A DNA stretch of 64,000 bases from the NCBI RefSeq assembly GCF_900156175.1, contig NZ_FTMV01000008.1:186001-250000 (forward strand), in the 5' to 3' direction. Every line of letters starts with the position of its first letter. Position 1 is the first letter of the stretch. Of the stretch, positions 8,682 to 17,299 are shown piece by piece. The notes beneath the pieces were generated by a model. That model had not been told where the DNA came from. It made no database searches and worked only from the letters and a program-made list of their open reading frames with translations. Both the position numbers and the translations under genes were made by a program. Origin of the DNA: Janthinobacterium sp. TND4EL3 (GTDB lineage: Bacteria; Pseudomonadota; Gammaproteobacteria; Burkholderiales; Burkholderiaceae_D).

Positions 8682-9460
8682 TGCATTTCTCTGATGAAAC
8701 CTTGATGGCCTATGCCGATGGCGAGCTCGACCCGGCCACCGGCGCGCAGGTCGAAGCGGCGATGGCGGGCGACGCCGCGATGGCGGGGCGCGTGGCCCGG
8801 CACCGCGCCATGCGCGACGACGTCTACGCCAGCTTCGCCCCCGTCCTCGACGAAGCCGTGCCGCAGCGCCTGCGCGACGCACTGCGCCCGGCGCAAGCGG
8901 CGCCCGCCAGCCCGGCGCCCGCATACGCGCCCGGGCCGGCCGCCAACCACAGCCGCTGGTCGCTGCCCGTGTGGGGCGCCCTGGCCGCGAGCCTGGTCGT
9001 CGGCGTGCTCATCGGGAAAATGGCCATGCCCCCGTTCGCAGCGGCCGGCGGCAAGAGCGCGGCCGTCGCCACCGTCGACGGCCGCCTCGCGGCTGGCGGC
9101 GCACTGGCGCGCGCGCTGTCGCAGCAGCTGGCCAGCGCGCCAAGCCAGGGGCAGGCTGTCAGCATCGGCATTACTTTCCGCGCGGCCGACGGCCAATTCT
9201 GCCGCAGCTTCACGCTGCGCGACGGGCCGCCCCAGTCAGCGCCCCTGGCCGGCCTTGCGTGCCGGGCGCCGGCGGGCGGCGACCGCTGGCTCATACCCGT
9301 GCTGGTGGAAACGCCGCCTGACGCGGCGGCACCGGCCGGCTACCGCATGGCGGCCAGCGCCGCGCCGGCCGTCTTGCAGGCCATAGACGAACGCATTGCC
9401 GGCCAGCCCCTCGATGCGGCCGCCGAGCGCCAGGCGCTGCAGCGCGACTGGCGGCCTTGA
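8678..9460 (+). CDS. Membrane anti-sigma factor
   Basis: Predicted membrane-bound anti-sigma factor of 260 aa. The cytoplasmic N-terminus 'SDETLMAYADGELDPATG' is characteristic of anti-sigma factors, although the zinc-binding HxxxCxxC of the ZAS domain is absent. One membrane segment at about residues 103-122 ('WGALAASLVVGVLIGKMAM') is followed by a periplasmic sensor region of ~135 aa with two cysteines. Its four-base overlap with the sigma gene supports the pairing. It should hold the sigma factor inactive at the membrane until an envelope signal arrives (family knowledge). Confidence 0.85.
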   Translation: MMHFSDETLMAYADGELDPATGAQVEAAMAGDAAMAGRVARHRAMRDDVYASFAPVLDEAVPQRLRDALRPAQAAPASPAPAYAPGPAANHSRWSLPVWGALAASLVVGVLIGKMAMPPFAAAGGKSAAVATVDGRLAAGGALARALSQQLASAPSQGQAVSIGITFRAADGQFCRSFTLRDGPPQSAPLAGLACRAPAGGDRWLIPVLVETPPDAAAPAGYRMAASAAPAVLQAIDERIAGQPLDAAAERQALQRDWRP

Positions 9461-9487
9461 CGGCCGTTTGAGCTGGAACAATGTGAT

Positions 9488-10717
9488 TCATGCGCCGCCA
9501 TGCATCATGCGGCGGTACTGCCAGTTCCTGACCTTGGTTTCCAGTTGCTGCATCAGCAGCGCCAGGGCGGGTGCCACATGGGGCCGCGTTTGCCTGCCCT
9601 GGCTCAAACGCCGCAGCTGGTACTTCACCATCGCCATGTAGGCAATCGACGACAGCACCTTGTTTTTCCACGGGATGGCCCTGAGCGCGGGGCTGGCCGA
9701 CCGGTCGGAAAGCCATGCTTTCGGCAGTTGCGGATCGATGGCCAGCGCCGTGCCCATGCCCGCCATGGCGATGCCGCTGGCCAGCACCTGCTCGACCACC
9801 GGGTAGCGGCGTATGCCGCCCGTCACCATGAGGGGCATCGTGGCCACGGTGGCGATGTCCCTGGCGAATTCCAGGAAATACGCTTCGCGGGCCAGGGTGC
9901 GGCCGTCGCGGGTCTGGCCGTGCATGGCGGGGGCTTCATAGCTGCCGCCGGACAATTCAATCAGGTCCACGCCCAGGGTATTGAGCATGGACACCACCTG
10001 TTTCGCGTCATCCTGGCTGAAGCCGCCTTTCTGGAAGTCCGCCGAATTGAGCTTGACGGCGACGGCAAAGCCCTTGCCCACGGCCTGCCGCACCGCCTTG
10101 ACGACGTCGACCAGCAGCCGCGCCCGGTTTTCCAGCGAGCCGCCCCAGCGGTCCGTGCGTTTATTCGTCAGAGGGGAAAGGAACTGGCTCAGCAGGTAGC
10201 CGTGCGCCGCATGGATCTGCACGCCCGTAAAACCGAACCGTTCCGCCAGGCGGGCGCTGTTGACAAAGCGCTGCTGCACGTCGGCAATATCGGCTTCCGT
10301 CATTGCCCGCGGCGCGGCAAACTGCCTGGAATAATTGCCCAGGTCCATGGGCACGGCCGATGGCGCCATGGTTTCCTGCCCCATGGCGGCCGGCATCTGG
10401 CGTCCCGGATGGTTGATCTGCATCCAGATATGCGCCCCGCGTGAACGGGCGGTGCGCGACCACTGCTCGAAGCGGGCGCCAAATTGCGCGGAATCGAGCA
10501 CGACGCCGCCCGGTCCCGTCATGGCGCGCCGGTCGATCATGACGTTTCCCGTGATCATCAGGCCAACGCCGCCGTCGGCCCACGATTGGTACAGGCGGAT
10601 CAGCTCCTTTGACGGCGCGTGATCGTTGTCGGCCATGTTCTCTTCCATGGCGGCCTTGGCGAGGCGGTTCGGGATGACGGCCCCATTGGGCAGCGTCAGT
10701 GCGGTGTAGGGTTGCAT
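9488..10717 (-). CDS. NADH:flavin oxidoreductase, Old Yellow Enzyme family
   Basis: FMN-dependent TIM-barrel ene-reductase of 409 aa. Recognisable motifs are the N-terminal 'NRLAKAAMEENMAD', 'MQINHPGRQ', 'QIHAAHGYLLSQFLSP' with the His pair that binds the carbonyl of the substrate, 'RWGGSLENRARL' and 'VTGGIRRYP' for FMN phosphate. Old Yellow Enzymes reduce activated C=C bonds or nitro compounds with NAD(P)H. The gene is divergent from a MerR regulator and its promoter has the 19-bp spacer of MerR-activated genes, so it is probably induced by an electrophile or redox signal (inference). Confidence 0.92.
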   Translation of the reverse strand: MQPYTALTLPNGAVIPNRLAKAAMEENMADNDHAPSKELIRLYQSWADGGVGLMITGNVMIDRRAMTGPGGVVLDSAQFGARFEQWSRTARSRGAHIWMQINHPGRQMPAAMGQETMAPSAVPMDLGNYSRQFAAPRAMTEADIADVQQRFVNSARLAERFGFTGVQIHAAHGYLLSQFLSPLTNKRTDRWGGSLENRARLLVDVVKAVRQAVGKGFAVAVKLNSADFQKGGFSQDDAKQVVSMLNTLGVDLIELSGGSYEAPAMHGQTRDGRTLAREAYFLEFARDIATVATMPLMVTGGIRRYPVVEQVLASGIAMAGMGTALAIDPQLPKAWLSDRSASPALRAIPWKNKVLSSIAYMAMVKYQLRRLSQGRQTRPHVAPALALLMQQLETKVRNWQYRRMMHGGA

Positions 10718-10744
10718 GGAAATCTCCAGGGTTGCGATACACTC

Positions 10745-10775
10745 ACGATAAACTTAAAGTCAACTTGAAGGTCAA
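10745..10775 (-). promoter_or_regulatory. MerR-type promoter of the oxidoreductase gene
   Basis: Minus strand -35 TTGACC (10770-10775) and -10 TATCGT (10745-10750) are separated by 19 bp. The spacer holds an imperfect dyad around ACTTTAAG and CTTCAAGT. Over-long 19-bp spacers are the hallmark of promoters activated by MerR-family proteins. Confidence 0.75.
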
Positions 10776-10823
10776 GCCTTCAATCGAAAAATAGCGAGGT
10801 GTCTTGCGCCACCCACCCGCTGC

Positions 10824-10854
10824 TTGACATTCAAGTCGCCTTTAAGCTTATAGT
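10824..10854 (+). promoter_or_regulatory. MerR-type promoter of the merR gene
   Basis: Plus strand -35 TTGACA (10824-10829) and -10 TATAGT (10849-10854), again 19 bp apart, with the spacer sharing the elements TTCAAGT and CTTTAAG with the divergent promoter. The regulator probably controls itself and the oxidoreductase through two similar operators. Confidence 0.75.
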
Positions 10855-10912
10855 TGAACATCGCTACCGGATGACACGGATGGCAACTGCAAAAAAATCA
10901 GCGGGGACAATA

Positions 10913-11326
10913 ATGAAAATCGGCGAACTGGCCAAGCGCAGCGGCCTGGCGGCGTCCACGATACGCTTCTACGAAGCCAAGGGCCTGTTGAAAACCGTGG
11001 ACCGGCAATCGAACGGCTACCGCGACTATCCGCTGGAAGCCGTGGCCGTGCTGTCGATTATCAGCGACGCCCAGCAGGCGGGCTTTACGCTCGACGAAAT
11101 CAGGCAAGTCTTGCCGGAGGATATGTCATCATGGAAACATGATGAGCTGATGGTGGCGCTCCGGAAGAAGATCGCCGATATCGAATCGCTGGAAGTGCGC
11201 CTGGCCCAGAGCAAGGCGCATCTGTTGTCGCTGATTCAATTGATCGACGCCAAACCCGAGGCTCTCGACTGCAAGGACAATGCGGCCCGGGTCATGGAGA
11301 GCATGGGCATTGTTGCCAAGAATTAA
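10913..11326 (+). CDS. MerR family transcriptional regulator
   Basis: MerR-family activator of 137 aa. The winged helix-turn-helix is clear in 'MKIGELAKRSGLAASTIRFY' and continues with 'YEAKGLL' and 'GYRDYP'; a coiled-coil dimerisation helix follows (residues ~75-110). The C-terminus has a single Cys ('ALDCKDN') and lacks the paired cysteines of metal sensors such as CueR, so a metal ligand is unlikely and an organic or redox inducer is more likely. The start at 10913 has a GGGGA ribosome binding site; the upstream in-frame ATGs at 10870 and 10879 do not. It faces the Old Yellow Enzyme gene, its probable target. Confidence 0.9.
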   Translation: MKIGELAKRSGLAASTIRFYEAKGLLKTVDRQSNGYRDYPLEAVAVLSIISDAQQAGFTLDEIRQVLPEDMSSWKHDELMVALRKKIADIESLEVRLAQSKAHLLSLIQLIDAKPEALDCKDNAARVMESMGIVAKN

Positions 11327-11340
11327 AGACGTTTGCCGGA

Positions 11341-11361
11341 GCCGGCCCAGATGCGGCCGGC
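11341..11361. terminator. Hairpin between convergent merR and TonB receptor genes
   Basis: Seven-base GC arms GCCGGCC and GGCCGGC with a 7-base loop, 14 bases past the merR stop and 16 bases past the receptor stop. Probably a bidirectional terminator. Confidence 0.5.
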
Positions 11362-11377
11362 CGGGCTTGCCGCCGCG

Positions 11378-13537
11378 TCAGAAATCCACGGCGGCCGACA
11401 GTTGCACCGTGCGGGGCGCCGATTGCGACACCGTGCCATACGAAGCCACGCCTGCCCAGTAATGGCGGTCGAAGGCGTTCATCAGCCCGCCGCGCAAGGT
11501 CGTCGCCTTGCCGGCGATGGCCGTGCGGTAGCGCAGGCCCAGGTCCACCCTGGTCCACGACGGCACCGATTGCAGGTTCGCCTGGTCGACGAACTGTTTG
11601 CTCGTGTAGCTGACGGCGCCCGTGGCCGTCAGGCCCGGCCAGTACGGCACATCCCATTCGCCGCCCAGGTTGGCCATGGACGTGGGCACGCCCACGGGGC
11701 GCTTGCCCATGGTGGCGGCGCTGTTGGTGTTGACGAGCCGCCCGTCGAGCACGGTGATGCCGGCGAGCAGGCGCACGGCCTTGCTGGCGGCGCCGGACAG
11801 GTTCAGCTCCAGGCCCCGGTTGCGCTGTTCGCTGTCCATGCTGTACACCTTGCCATACAGCTGGCCGCTGGGTTTGCTCACCTGGAACACGGCCAGGGTC
11901 GCCAGCACCACGCCGAAATCGGCCTTGGCGCCCACTTCGTACTGCTTGCTCTTGTAGGGCGCGAAGACCTGGCCCGCGTTGTCGGCGATGTTAGGCGCGA
12001 TATCGCCCTTGCTCAAGCCCTCGATATAGTTCGCGTACAGCGACACGTGGCGCAGCGGCTTGACGACGATGCCGGCCAGCGGCGTCAGCGCGCCTTGCTT
12101 GTAGTGCGTGGTGAGGGCGCCGCTGGCGGCGTGGTAGTTCTTCGCTTCGACCAGCTGGCGGCGCACGCCCAGGGTCAGCTGCACGCGCCGGTCCAGCATG
12201 TCCAGCGTGTCGGCCACGGCCAGGCTGGACAGGGTGGCGGCGGACAGCTTGGGCGCGCGGGCCGGCGCGGGAACGCCGGGATCGGGCACGGCCACGGGAT
12301 GGTAGATATTCGACGTGATGAGCTTGCCGGAATTGCTCACGCTGCCGAACTCGTCGCGGTAGACATTGCCCATCACAACCAGCGCATGCTCGACGCCGCC
12401 CGTGCGAAAGCGCGCGCGCACGCCCGTGTCGCCGCTGGCGCGCCGCACGCGGAATTTCCAGTGCATGGGCGTGACCGTCATGTCGCCCGCCGCTGCGGTG
12501 ATGGTCGGCGTCTGGTCCGAATACCGCGACACGTCGGAGCGCGTGCCGCCCACGTCGGCGAAGACGGTGACGTTGTCGTTCAGGTCGTATTCGAGCTTGC
12601 CCAGGGTGGCCAGGTCGTTGGACTTCCACCAGCCCCAGGACTGGGTGATGTTGCGCCGGCCATCGGGCGCTTGCGGGACGGGCAGGCGCGCGGCCACGAG
12701 GAAGGGACGCGTGGGCGCGTCGATCCACTGGTATTGCTCGATCAGGTCAAGCGAGGCGCGCAGCCGCTGGCCCTGGTAATCGAGGGCGACGGCCGCCACT
12801 TCCGCGCGCGATCTCTGGTGGTCGAGCGGCGTCTTGCCCTGGCGGTGCAAGCCGTTGAAACGGATGCCGAAGCGGCGCTCCTCGCCGAAGCGGCGGCTGA
12901 CGTCGATGGCGGCGCCCAGCTGCGCGCTGGAACCGTAATCGACGGTCAATCGCGTCAGGTCGCGCGGCAGCGAGCGTTTCGGCACGGCGTTGACGACGCC
13001 GCCCACGCCGCCATTCGGCGACATGCCGTACAGCAAGGCAGCCGGCCCCTTGAGCACCTCGACGCTTTGCAGGTATTCCGTAAATAGATGGTAGTTGGGC
13101 GAGACGCCATACACGCCGTCGAAGGCCACTTCGCTCAAATTGCCCTCGTTGAGGGGAAAGCCGCGGATGAAGAAGGAATCCGTGACGCCGCCGATCTGGC
13201 CCGTGAAGCGCGTGGACGGGTCGCCGCCCAGCACCTCGGCCAGGGTCAGCGCCTGCTGGTCCAGCATGCGCTGGCTGGTGTAGCTGGCGACGCTGAAGGG
13301 CGTGTCGAGCAAGTCCTTTTCGCCCAGCAGGCCGGCGCGCGCGCTCTTGGCGATCTGTCCGCCCGCATCGGCCTCGGCCTGGCCCGTGACGACCACGGTG
13401 GCCAGCCCGTTCGACGTGGCGGCAAGGGTGTGCGCCAGCGCGCACGGAGGAACGCTGGCAAGGAGCAGGCCTGCAAGGATCAGGCGGGCGGCGAGGGGAT
13501 GGCGGGCAGAGGCTGGAACGGGGCGTAAGGTCGGCAT
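11378..13537 (-). CDS. TonB-dependent siderophore receptor
   Basis: Outer-membrane TonB-dependent receptor of 719 aa. A signal peptide (to about residue 35) is followed by a TonB-box-like 'ATVVVTGQ', the plug domain ('GVTDSFFIRGFPLNEGN', 'VEVLKGPAALLYG') and a ~500-residue beta barrel that ends in an aromatic residue (…'AVDF'), as required for outer-membrane assembly. The plug signature fits ferric siderophore receptors. A Fur-type box lies about 50 bases upstream, so iron repression is expected. The siderophore cannot be told from sequence alone, and no synthesis genes are present here. No clear ribosome binding site was seen at the 13537 start. Confidence 0.92.
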   Translation of the reverse strand: MPTLRPVPASARHPLAARLILAGLLLASVPPCALAHTLAATSNGLATVVVTGQAEADAGGQIAKSARAGLLGEKDLLDTPFSVASYTSQRMLDQQALTLAEVLGGDPSTRFTGQIGGVTDSFFIRGFPLNEGNLSEVAFDGVYGVSPNYHLFTEYLQSVEVLKGPAALLYGMSPNGGVGGVVNAVPKRSLPRDLTRLTVDYGSSAQLGAAIDVSRRFGEERRFGIRFNGLHRQGKTPLDHQRSRAEVAAVALDYQGQRLRASLDLIEQYQWIDAPTRPFLVAARLPVPQAPDGRRNITQSWGWWKSNDLATLGKLEYDLNDNVTVFADVGGTRSDVSRYSDQTPTITAAAGDMTVTPMHWKFRVRRASGDTGVRARFRTGGVEHALVVMGNVYRDEFGSVSNSGKLITSNIYHPVAVPDPGVPAPARAPKLSAATLSSLAVADTLDMLDRRVQLTLGVRRQLVEAKNYHAASGALTTHYKQGALTPLAGIVVKPLRHVSLYANYIEGLSKGDIAPNIADNAGQVFAPYKSKQYEVGAKADFGVVLATLAVFQVSKPSGQLYGKVYSMDSEQRNRGLELNLSGAASKAVRLLAGITVLDGRLVNTNSAATMGKRPVGVPTSMANLGGEWDVPYWPGLTATGAVSYTSKQFVDQANLQSVPSWTRVDLGLRYRTAIAGKATTLRGGLMNAFDRHYWAGVASYGTVSQSAPRTVQLSAAVDF

Positions 13538-13586
13538 CGATGGAATGGGCGCAAGGTTGTAAAAAGAAAAACTGCGCGCACTATAC

Positions 13587-13605
13587 TATAAATGAGAATC
13601 ATTCC
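13587..13605 (-). promoter_or_regulatory. Fur-type box upstream of the siderophore receptor
   Basis: The sequence TATAAATGAGAATCATTCC resembles the Fur consensus, with the core AATGAGAATCATT almost palindromic. It sits 50 bases upstream of the receptor start, where a promoter is expected. Confidence 0.7.
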
Positions 13606-13789
13606 GTTTTATATTTTGCCGCATCCTGGCCTGGGCGGACAATATCGCCGGCCAGATTGCGAAGCTCTGCGTTGGAGCAAGTCGGTCTACTACACGGCCG
13701 CTATAAAATGAACGATCTTCAGCGGGTCGCCGGTGCGGCACTCCAGGCAATCCGGCAGCCACCATATAGCGCCATGGGATGTCGAGTTC

Positions 13790-14542
13790 ATGAATATATA
13801 TCAGCGCCTGTCTCTTCCTGCAACGGTAGCGAACGGGATTGCAATCGCTTCCTGCCTCGTCGCGCTGGCCAGTACCGCCATGCTCTTTCTGTATCTCGAG
13901 AAGATCCCGCTTGGTGAGGCATCTTCACCCGTCAATCGCCAGAATGGTGCAAGTGTAGAGGTGACGGCGGTCGATTCCCCGGATCTTTCGAGCGCGGAAA
14001 TTGGCATCATTGCCCAAAGCATGGCAGCCGTCCTGGCGACCCGGCTGCCCGGATCGTCCCCCCGCTTGCGCGTGGCGGCCTATGGCGCGGGCACGCCAAT
14101 TCACGCACGACTCGATGGCGGAGTGGCGGGGTACATGGGCGAGAAGAACTTATTCATCCTCGACGTGACGAAGGCACGCGCTGCCGCCGCCAAGTTGAAG
14201 CTGACGCCCGTGGAAGCCTTGGCGTTTATCATGGGACACGAAGCATCCCATCTTGTGCAGCACATGCAAGGGCGCATACACGTTGCGAGCAGGGGCGACG
14301 CGTACTATACAGATCCGCTTGAACTGGAAGCATTTCAGGAGGGATTCGACCTCGTCAGCGCCATGCGCGCCGCGATATTGCGCGTCGATATCAACGGCTC
14401 CATTTTGTTGACATCGCCGGTAAATCCCTACAGTGCCGAACAGCTTGTCGAGCAGAATGTGCCGGTGAAGGTGCGCAGCAGTTGGACCTGGCGGGGGCAG
14501 CTGGTCAAGGCTTTTCATTCAGCTGCTCGATTCTGGCAGTGA
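13790..14542 (+). CDS. Membrane-anchored HExxH metallopeptidase-like protein
   Basis: Protein of 250 aa that I cannot assign to a named family. Residues ~15-36 form an N-terminal membrane anchor, and the rest should face the periplasm. A zinc-peptidase motif HEASH is at residues 150-154, preceded by a hydrophobic helix ('VEALAFIMG') as in true HExxH enzymes, and an acidic cluster 'LELEAFQEGFD' about 25 residues later could supply the third zinc ligand. The chosen ATG (13790) directly precedes the anchor; the frame extends upstream to 13733 without a better start. A second HExxH protein is encoded 1.3 kb downstream (15835), with a membrane protein gene just before it. Confidence 0.7.
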   Translation: MNIYQRLSLPATVANGIAIASCLVALASTAMLFLYLEKIPLGEASSPVNRQNGASVEVTAVDSPDLSSAEIGIIAQSMAAVLATRLPGSSPRLRVAAYGAGTPIHARLDGGVAGYMGEKNLFILDVTKARAAAAKLKLTPVEALAFIMGHEASHLVQHMQGRIHVASRGDAYYTDPLELEAFQEGFDLVSAMRAAILRVDINGSILLTSPVNPYSAEQLVEQNVPVKVRSSWTWRGQLVKAFHSAARFWQ

Positions 14543-14573
14543 AAGCAGCATAAACACAGGCGTCGCAGGCCTG

Positions 14574-14873
14574 TTACGGGATGGCGTGCAAGGCCAGGCG
14601 CGCATGCCATGGACGTACAGGGCGCTCCTTGATGGCTTCAAACATGCCGTGCAGCTTCGCATGGAGCACCTTGGCGGCCACGTCATAGCCGCGCACGTAG
14701 TTGGCGAAGGCGCGGGGGCTGAGGTGCAGCGGCGCGACGGCGGCAACCCAGTCGTACAAATCGTCCTCCATGACGGCAATCTCTCCGAACAGGTCGAGTG
14801 CTGGCTGGCGTAGCTGGTAGGAAAAATAGGAGGCTGCAGCCATGCTGCGCGCGGTGGTCTTTTTCAGTTGCAT
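14574..14873 (-). CDS. Hypothetical protein, 99 aa
   Basis: Small soluble protein without recognised domain. The composition is normal for a real gene, with alternating hydrophobic and charged residues ('GEIAVMEDDLYDWVAAVAPL') and a likely helical fold. It lies convergent to the 13790 gene with only 31 bases between the stops. Function unknown. Confidence 0.6.
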   Translation of the reverse strand: MQLKKTTARSMAAASYFSYQLRQPALDLFGEIAVMEDDLYDWVAAVAPLHLSPRAFANYVRGYDVAAKVLHAKLHGMFEAIKERPVRPWHARLALHAIP

Positions 14874-15048
14874 AGAATGTCTTGTGACGCGAGACGGCAG
14901 TGCAGGAACCGGCGGGCGGGCCTGCGTGTCGCATAATTTGGCAAGATGCTAGACTTTGTCGAGGAAGTGTATGTAAGGATTTGATTCTGCACTCTTTATT
15001 CAATTTTACATAATATAAATTATGCGAAGTTATGGGCGAATTCGTCAA

Positions 15049-15237
15049 ATGCCCCGTTTTGCGACTCGTACAATCGCAAATGCGATTTACGTGCTTTTTC
15101 TGGGTGCCATGTTGCTTGCGCTGCCACCTGCCAACGGACGCGCGCCGGCCCCTGGACTTGAGGCAGCACAAACACTTGGCTATCTGGTACATGGCGGCCT
15201 GTCGTGGTGCGATCATTCCAATGTGGAGCGGCCATAA
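15049..15237 (+). CDS. Possible small exported peptide
   Basis: Short frame of 62 codons whose N-terminus looks like a signal peptide (basic start, then 'AIYVLFLGAMLLALPPANG'), leaving a ~35-residue tail with one Cys. An in-frame ATG lies upstream at 15022. It precedes the membrane protein gene at 15261 by 23 bases and could be the first gene of that transcript. There is no clear ribosome binding site, so this is tentative. Confidence 0.3.
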   Translation: MPRFATRTIANAIYVLFLGAMLLALPPANGRAPAPGLEAAQTLGYLVHGGLSWCDHSNVERP

Positions 15238-15260
15238 CCTCGTCTATCCGGAGATGGATC

Positions 15261-15848
15261 ATGCAACCTGATCAGCTAATCGACGCCGTGCTGGCAATTG
15301 GCAGAGTTGTCGTGCTCATTCTGGGCATGGGCGCCGGCACCTTCACCATCTATCTTGGCTGGCGGCTGTACAAGGATGCAATCGTGTCGCAGACTACCGG
15401 TGAACTCAGCTACAAGTCGCTCAAAATCGTGCTCGCAGGTGGCGGGCCTGGCGTCTTCCTGGCGATATTCGGCGCCTATCTGCTGGTTTCGATCACGGGC
15501 CAGAAAGTGGATTTATCTTCGACAATGACGGCGCCGCAAACGATGGCCGGCATGTCGTTGCAGCAAGATGCGCCAGCGATCTGGCATTCCGCCATGCAGG
15601 GTTCCAGTGCTGCCGAGCAAAATCGAACGCCGCTCGCGCGTGCCAATGTCCGCTGCGTCGTTACCGAGTACAAGCGCGTACTTTTTTCGGGTGAAACAGC
15701 CGCCAGACCGCCCGCCATCCGCAAGGCGCTGGACCTGGCCCTGAGCAGCCTGGGCGAAATACAATCGGCTCAGCCGGAGAGCAAATTGCCTGAATACCGC
15801 CAGGCAACACGCATTATCGAAGATTTAAAAGCCGGTGTCGTCGAATGA
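15261..15848 (+). CDS. Membrane protein of unknown function
   Basis: Protein of 195 aa with two predicted membrane segments: residues ~10-32 ('VVVLILGMGAGTFTIYLGW') and ~55-77 ('GGPGVFLAIFGAYLLVSITG'). The remaining ~115 residues are soluble and charged. No family is recognised. A GGAG ribosome binding site precedes the ATG at 15261. The stop overlaps the next gene (start 15835) by 14 bases, so the two are probably co-translated and may form a membrane partner plus metallopeptidase pair. Confidence 0.65.
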   Translation: MQPDQLIDAVLAIGRVVVLILGMGAGTFTIYLGWRLYKDAIVSQTTGELSYKSLKIVLAGGGPGVFLAIFGAYLLVSITGQKVDLSSTMTAPQTMAGMSLQQDAPAIWHSAMQGSSAAEQNRTPLARANVRCVVTEYKRVLFSGETAARPPAIRKALDLALSSLGEIQSAQPESKLPEYRQATRIIEDLKAGVVE

Positions 15849-16962
15849 ACGCAAGGCCATGTGCCTCCTTTGCCGCCCTATTTTGCAGGTTCTGAGCAGT
15901 TGCTGCCTCGCTGGCTGCCTGTGCTGGCCTGGCGCGGCACTGGCGCAGTCTCGGTACAACGACAGCTACTATGCCAATTACCTGCCTTTCATGCGCACCG
16001 ATGCCGATATGGTGGCGCTTATCCGGCGTATCGCCGACAAGCTGCCTGCCGATGAGCGCTTGGCCTTTGATGCGCGCTATCTGGCTTTTTCGATGCAGCC
16101 GCCGAATAATGGCGCATGCAACAGCCCAGGCAACCTGGCCGGAGTCGCACGTCATCAACTTGAGCGTGCCGACGGCAAGACCAATGTACTGTATCTGTGC
16201 CGTGAGCAGATCGTGGTCACGCTGGAAAATATCACCTCGCTGATGTTGCTGATGATTACAACGTCGGCTTTGCCCGATGCCGAACGCGATCGGATCATGG
16301 AGCGCGCATTGGCGCAAACCGGCGCCTCCAGTATCAAGTTGTTCGATACTTACCGACGCCATGGCAACGCCAGCCCTTGCCATCCTGCCGTACATGCCTA
16401 CGTGCTGCTGCGCGGTGGCGATCTTTCATGCGTGGGCCAAGACGCGCAAGTCGTTGCCCGCTACATGGCACCGTTTCTGCGCAAAGGCTTGCCAGCGATC
16501 AAGGAATTGGCTGACACCAGTGATATGGAGCTGTATTTCGGCATGGCGGATGAGCTCCAGCGCGGCATGGGGACATGGCTGGCAATGTTTGTCGTCTTGC
16601 ATGAAATTGCGCACATGGTGATGGGGCATACGGACATCGGCGACCAGCGCGACCCCGCTGAAAATGAGGCGCAGGCTGACCGTTATGCCATCGAGCGCAT
16701 CGGCCCCTTTCTGGACGAACCGACAAAAATCATTGCTGGCCCGGTATTGCTATTGACGCAACTGCATTTGACCTATGTCGCGTTGCTGTTTTTTGCCGAG
16801 ATGGAGAAAACAGGCGATCCTGCAGCACAACCCCGCATGCAAGCGGGCCTCAGGTCCAGCATCTGCACCATGCGTTCGATGAGGGCCGATCCGGCAGTAC
16901 CGGCACTGATCCGGCGATTACTGGGCTTGCTGAAGGACGGTTACCCCATCCGTTGCCAATAG
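15835..16962 (+). CDS. Exported HExxH zinc metallopeptidase-like protein
   Basis: Protein of 375 aa with an N-terminal signal or anchor (residues ~12-37, ending 'GAALAQS'). A gluzincin-type zinc site is visible: HEIAH at 256-260 within a hydrophobic helix, and a downstream 'ENEAQADRYA' whose ExxxD spacing (278-282) matches the third ligand region of M48-like peptidases. The domain around it is not one I can name ('DUF4344'-like is possible). The start at 15835 overlaps the preceding gene; the ATG at 15859 is an alternative. Together with the 13790 gene it makes two metallopeptidase-like proteins within 3.2 kb. Confidence 0.72.
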   Translation: MSSNERKAMCLLCRPILQVLSSCCLAGCLCWPGAALAQSRYNDSYYANYLPFMRTDADMVALIRRIADKLPADERLAFDARYLAFSMQPPNNGACNSPGNLAGVARHQLERADGKTNVLYLCREQIVVTLENITSLMLLMITTSALPDAERDRIMERALAQTGASSIKLFDTYRRHGNASPCHPAVHAYVLLRGGDLSCVGQDAQVVARYMAPFLRKGLPAIKELADTSDMELYFGMADELQRGMGTWLAMFVVLHEIAHMVMGHTDIGDQRDPAENEAQADRYAIERIGPFLDEPTKIIAGPVLLLTQLHLTYVALLFFAEMEKTGDPAAQPRMQAGLRSSICTMRSMRADPAVPALIRRLLGLLKDGYPIRCQ

Positions 16963-17021
16963 GGTGCCGCCATTTGCCCGCTCCGCCCTTCCCCGCCCTG
17001 CTTCCGGCGCGCTTCCGCACA

Positions 17022-17057
17022 CCATACCAGCGCAGCTGGAAACAGGCACTGGTATGG
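17022..17057. terminator. Inverted repeat after the metallopeptidase gene
   Basis: Perfect 9-bp arms CCATACCAG and CTGGTATGG with an 18-base loop, 60 bases past the stop at 16962. It may be a terminator. Confidence 0.35.
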
Positions 17058-17212
17058 CCCGCATCACCCATCCTTTGGGATAAGGCTGCAACTGGTATTG
17101 TGATCTTGCGCAAAGAATAAAACCAGTTGACTACCACTTGCAATGCTTGCACTCTGAAACGGCGGACGGTGTCCAGCCGCCCGGCCATGATAAAAACACA
17201 CAAGGAGATGCA

Positions 17213-17299
17213 ATGAACCGGACAGCCATGAATACCCTCATCATTACCCTCTTCGAGGGTTGGCCTGGATTGCGGTTTTTTTCGCGAAAAGCTAACTAA
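17213..17299 (+). CDS. Small ORF with strong RBS, possibly a truncated gene start
   Basis: A 28-codon frame (begins 'MNRTAMNTLIITLFEG') preceded at ideal distance by AAGGAG. The first part looks like a normal gene start, while the last codons run into an AT-rich, palindromic stretch. It could be a leader peptide, but the more interesting reading is the 5' stub of a chromosomal gene cut when the island inserted. A 6-bp hairpin with arms ACCCTC and GAGGGT (17246-17260) lies inside it. Confidence 0.3.
   Translation: MNRTAMNTLIITLFEGWPGLRFFSRKAN

Noticed and set aside
11333..13087. Open frame of 584 codons on the plus strand
   Set aside because: It lies fully antisense to the TonB receptor, and its His/Gln/Arg-rich composition is that of a shadow frame in GC-rich DNA.
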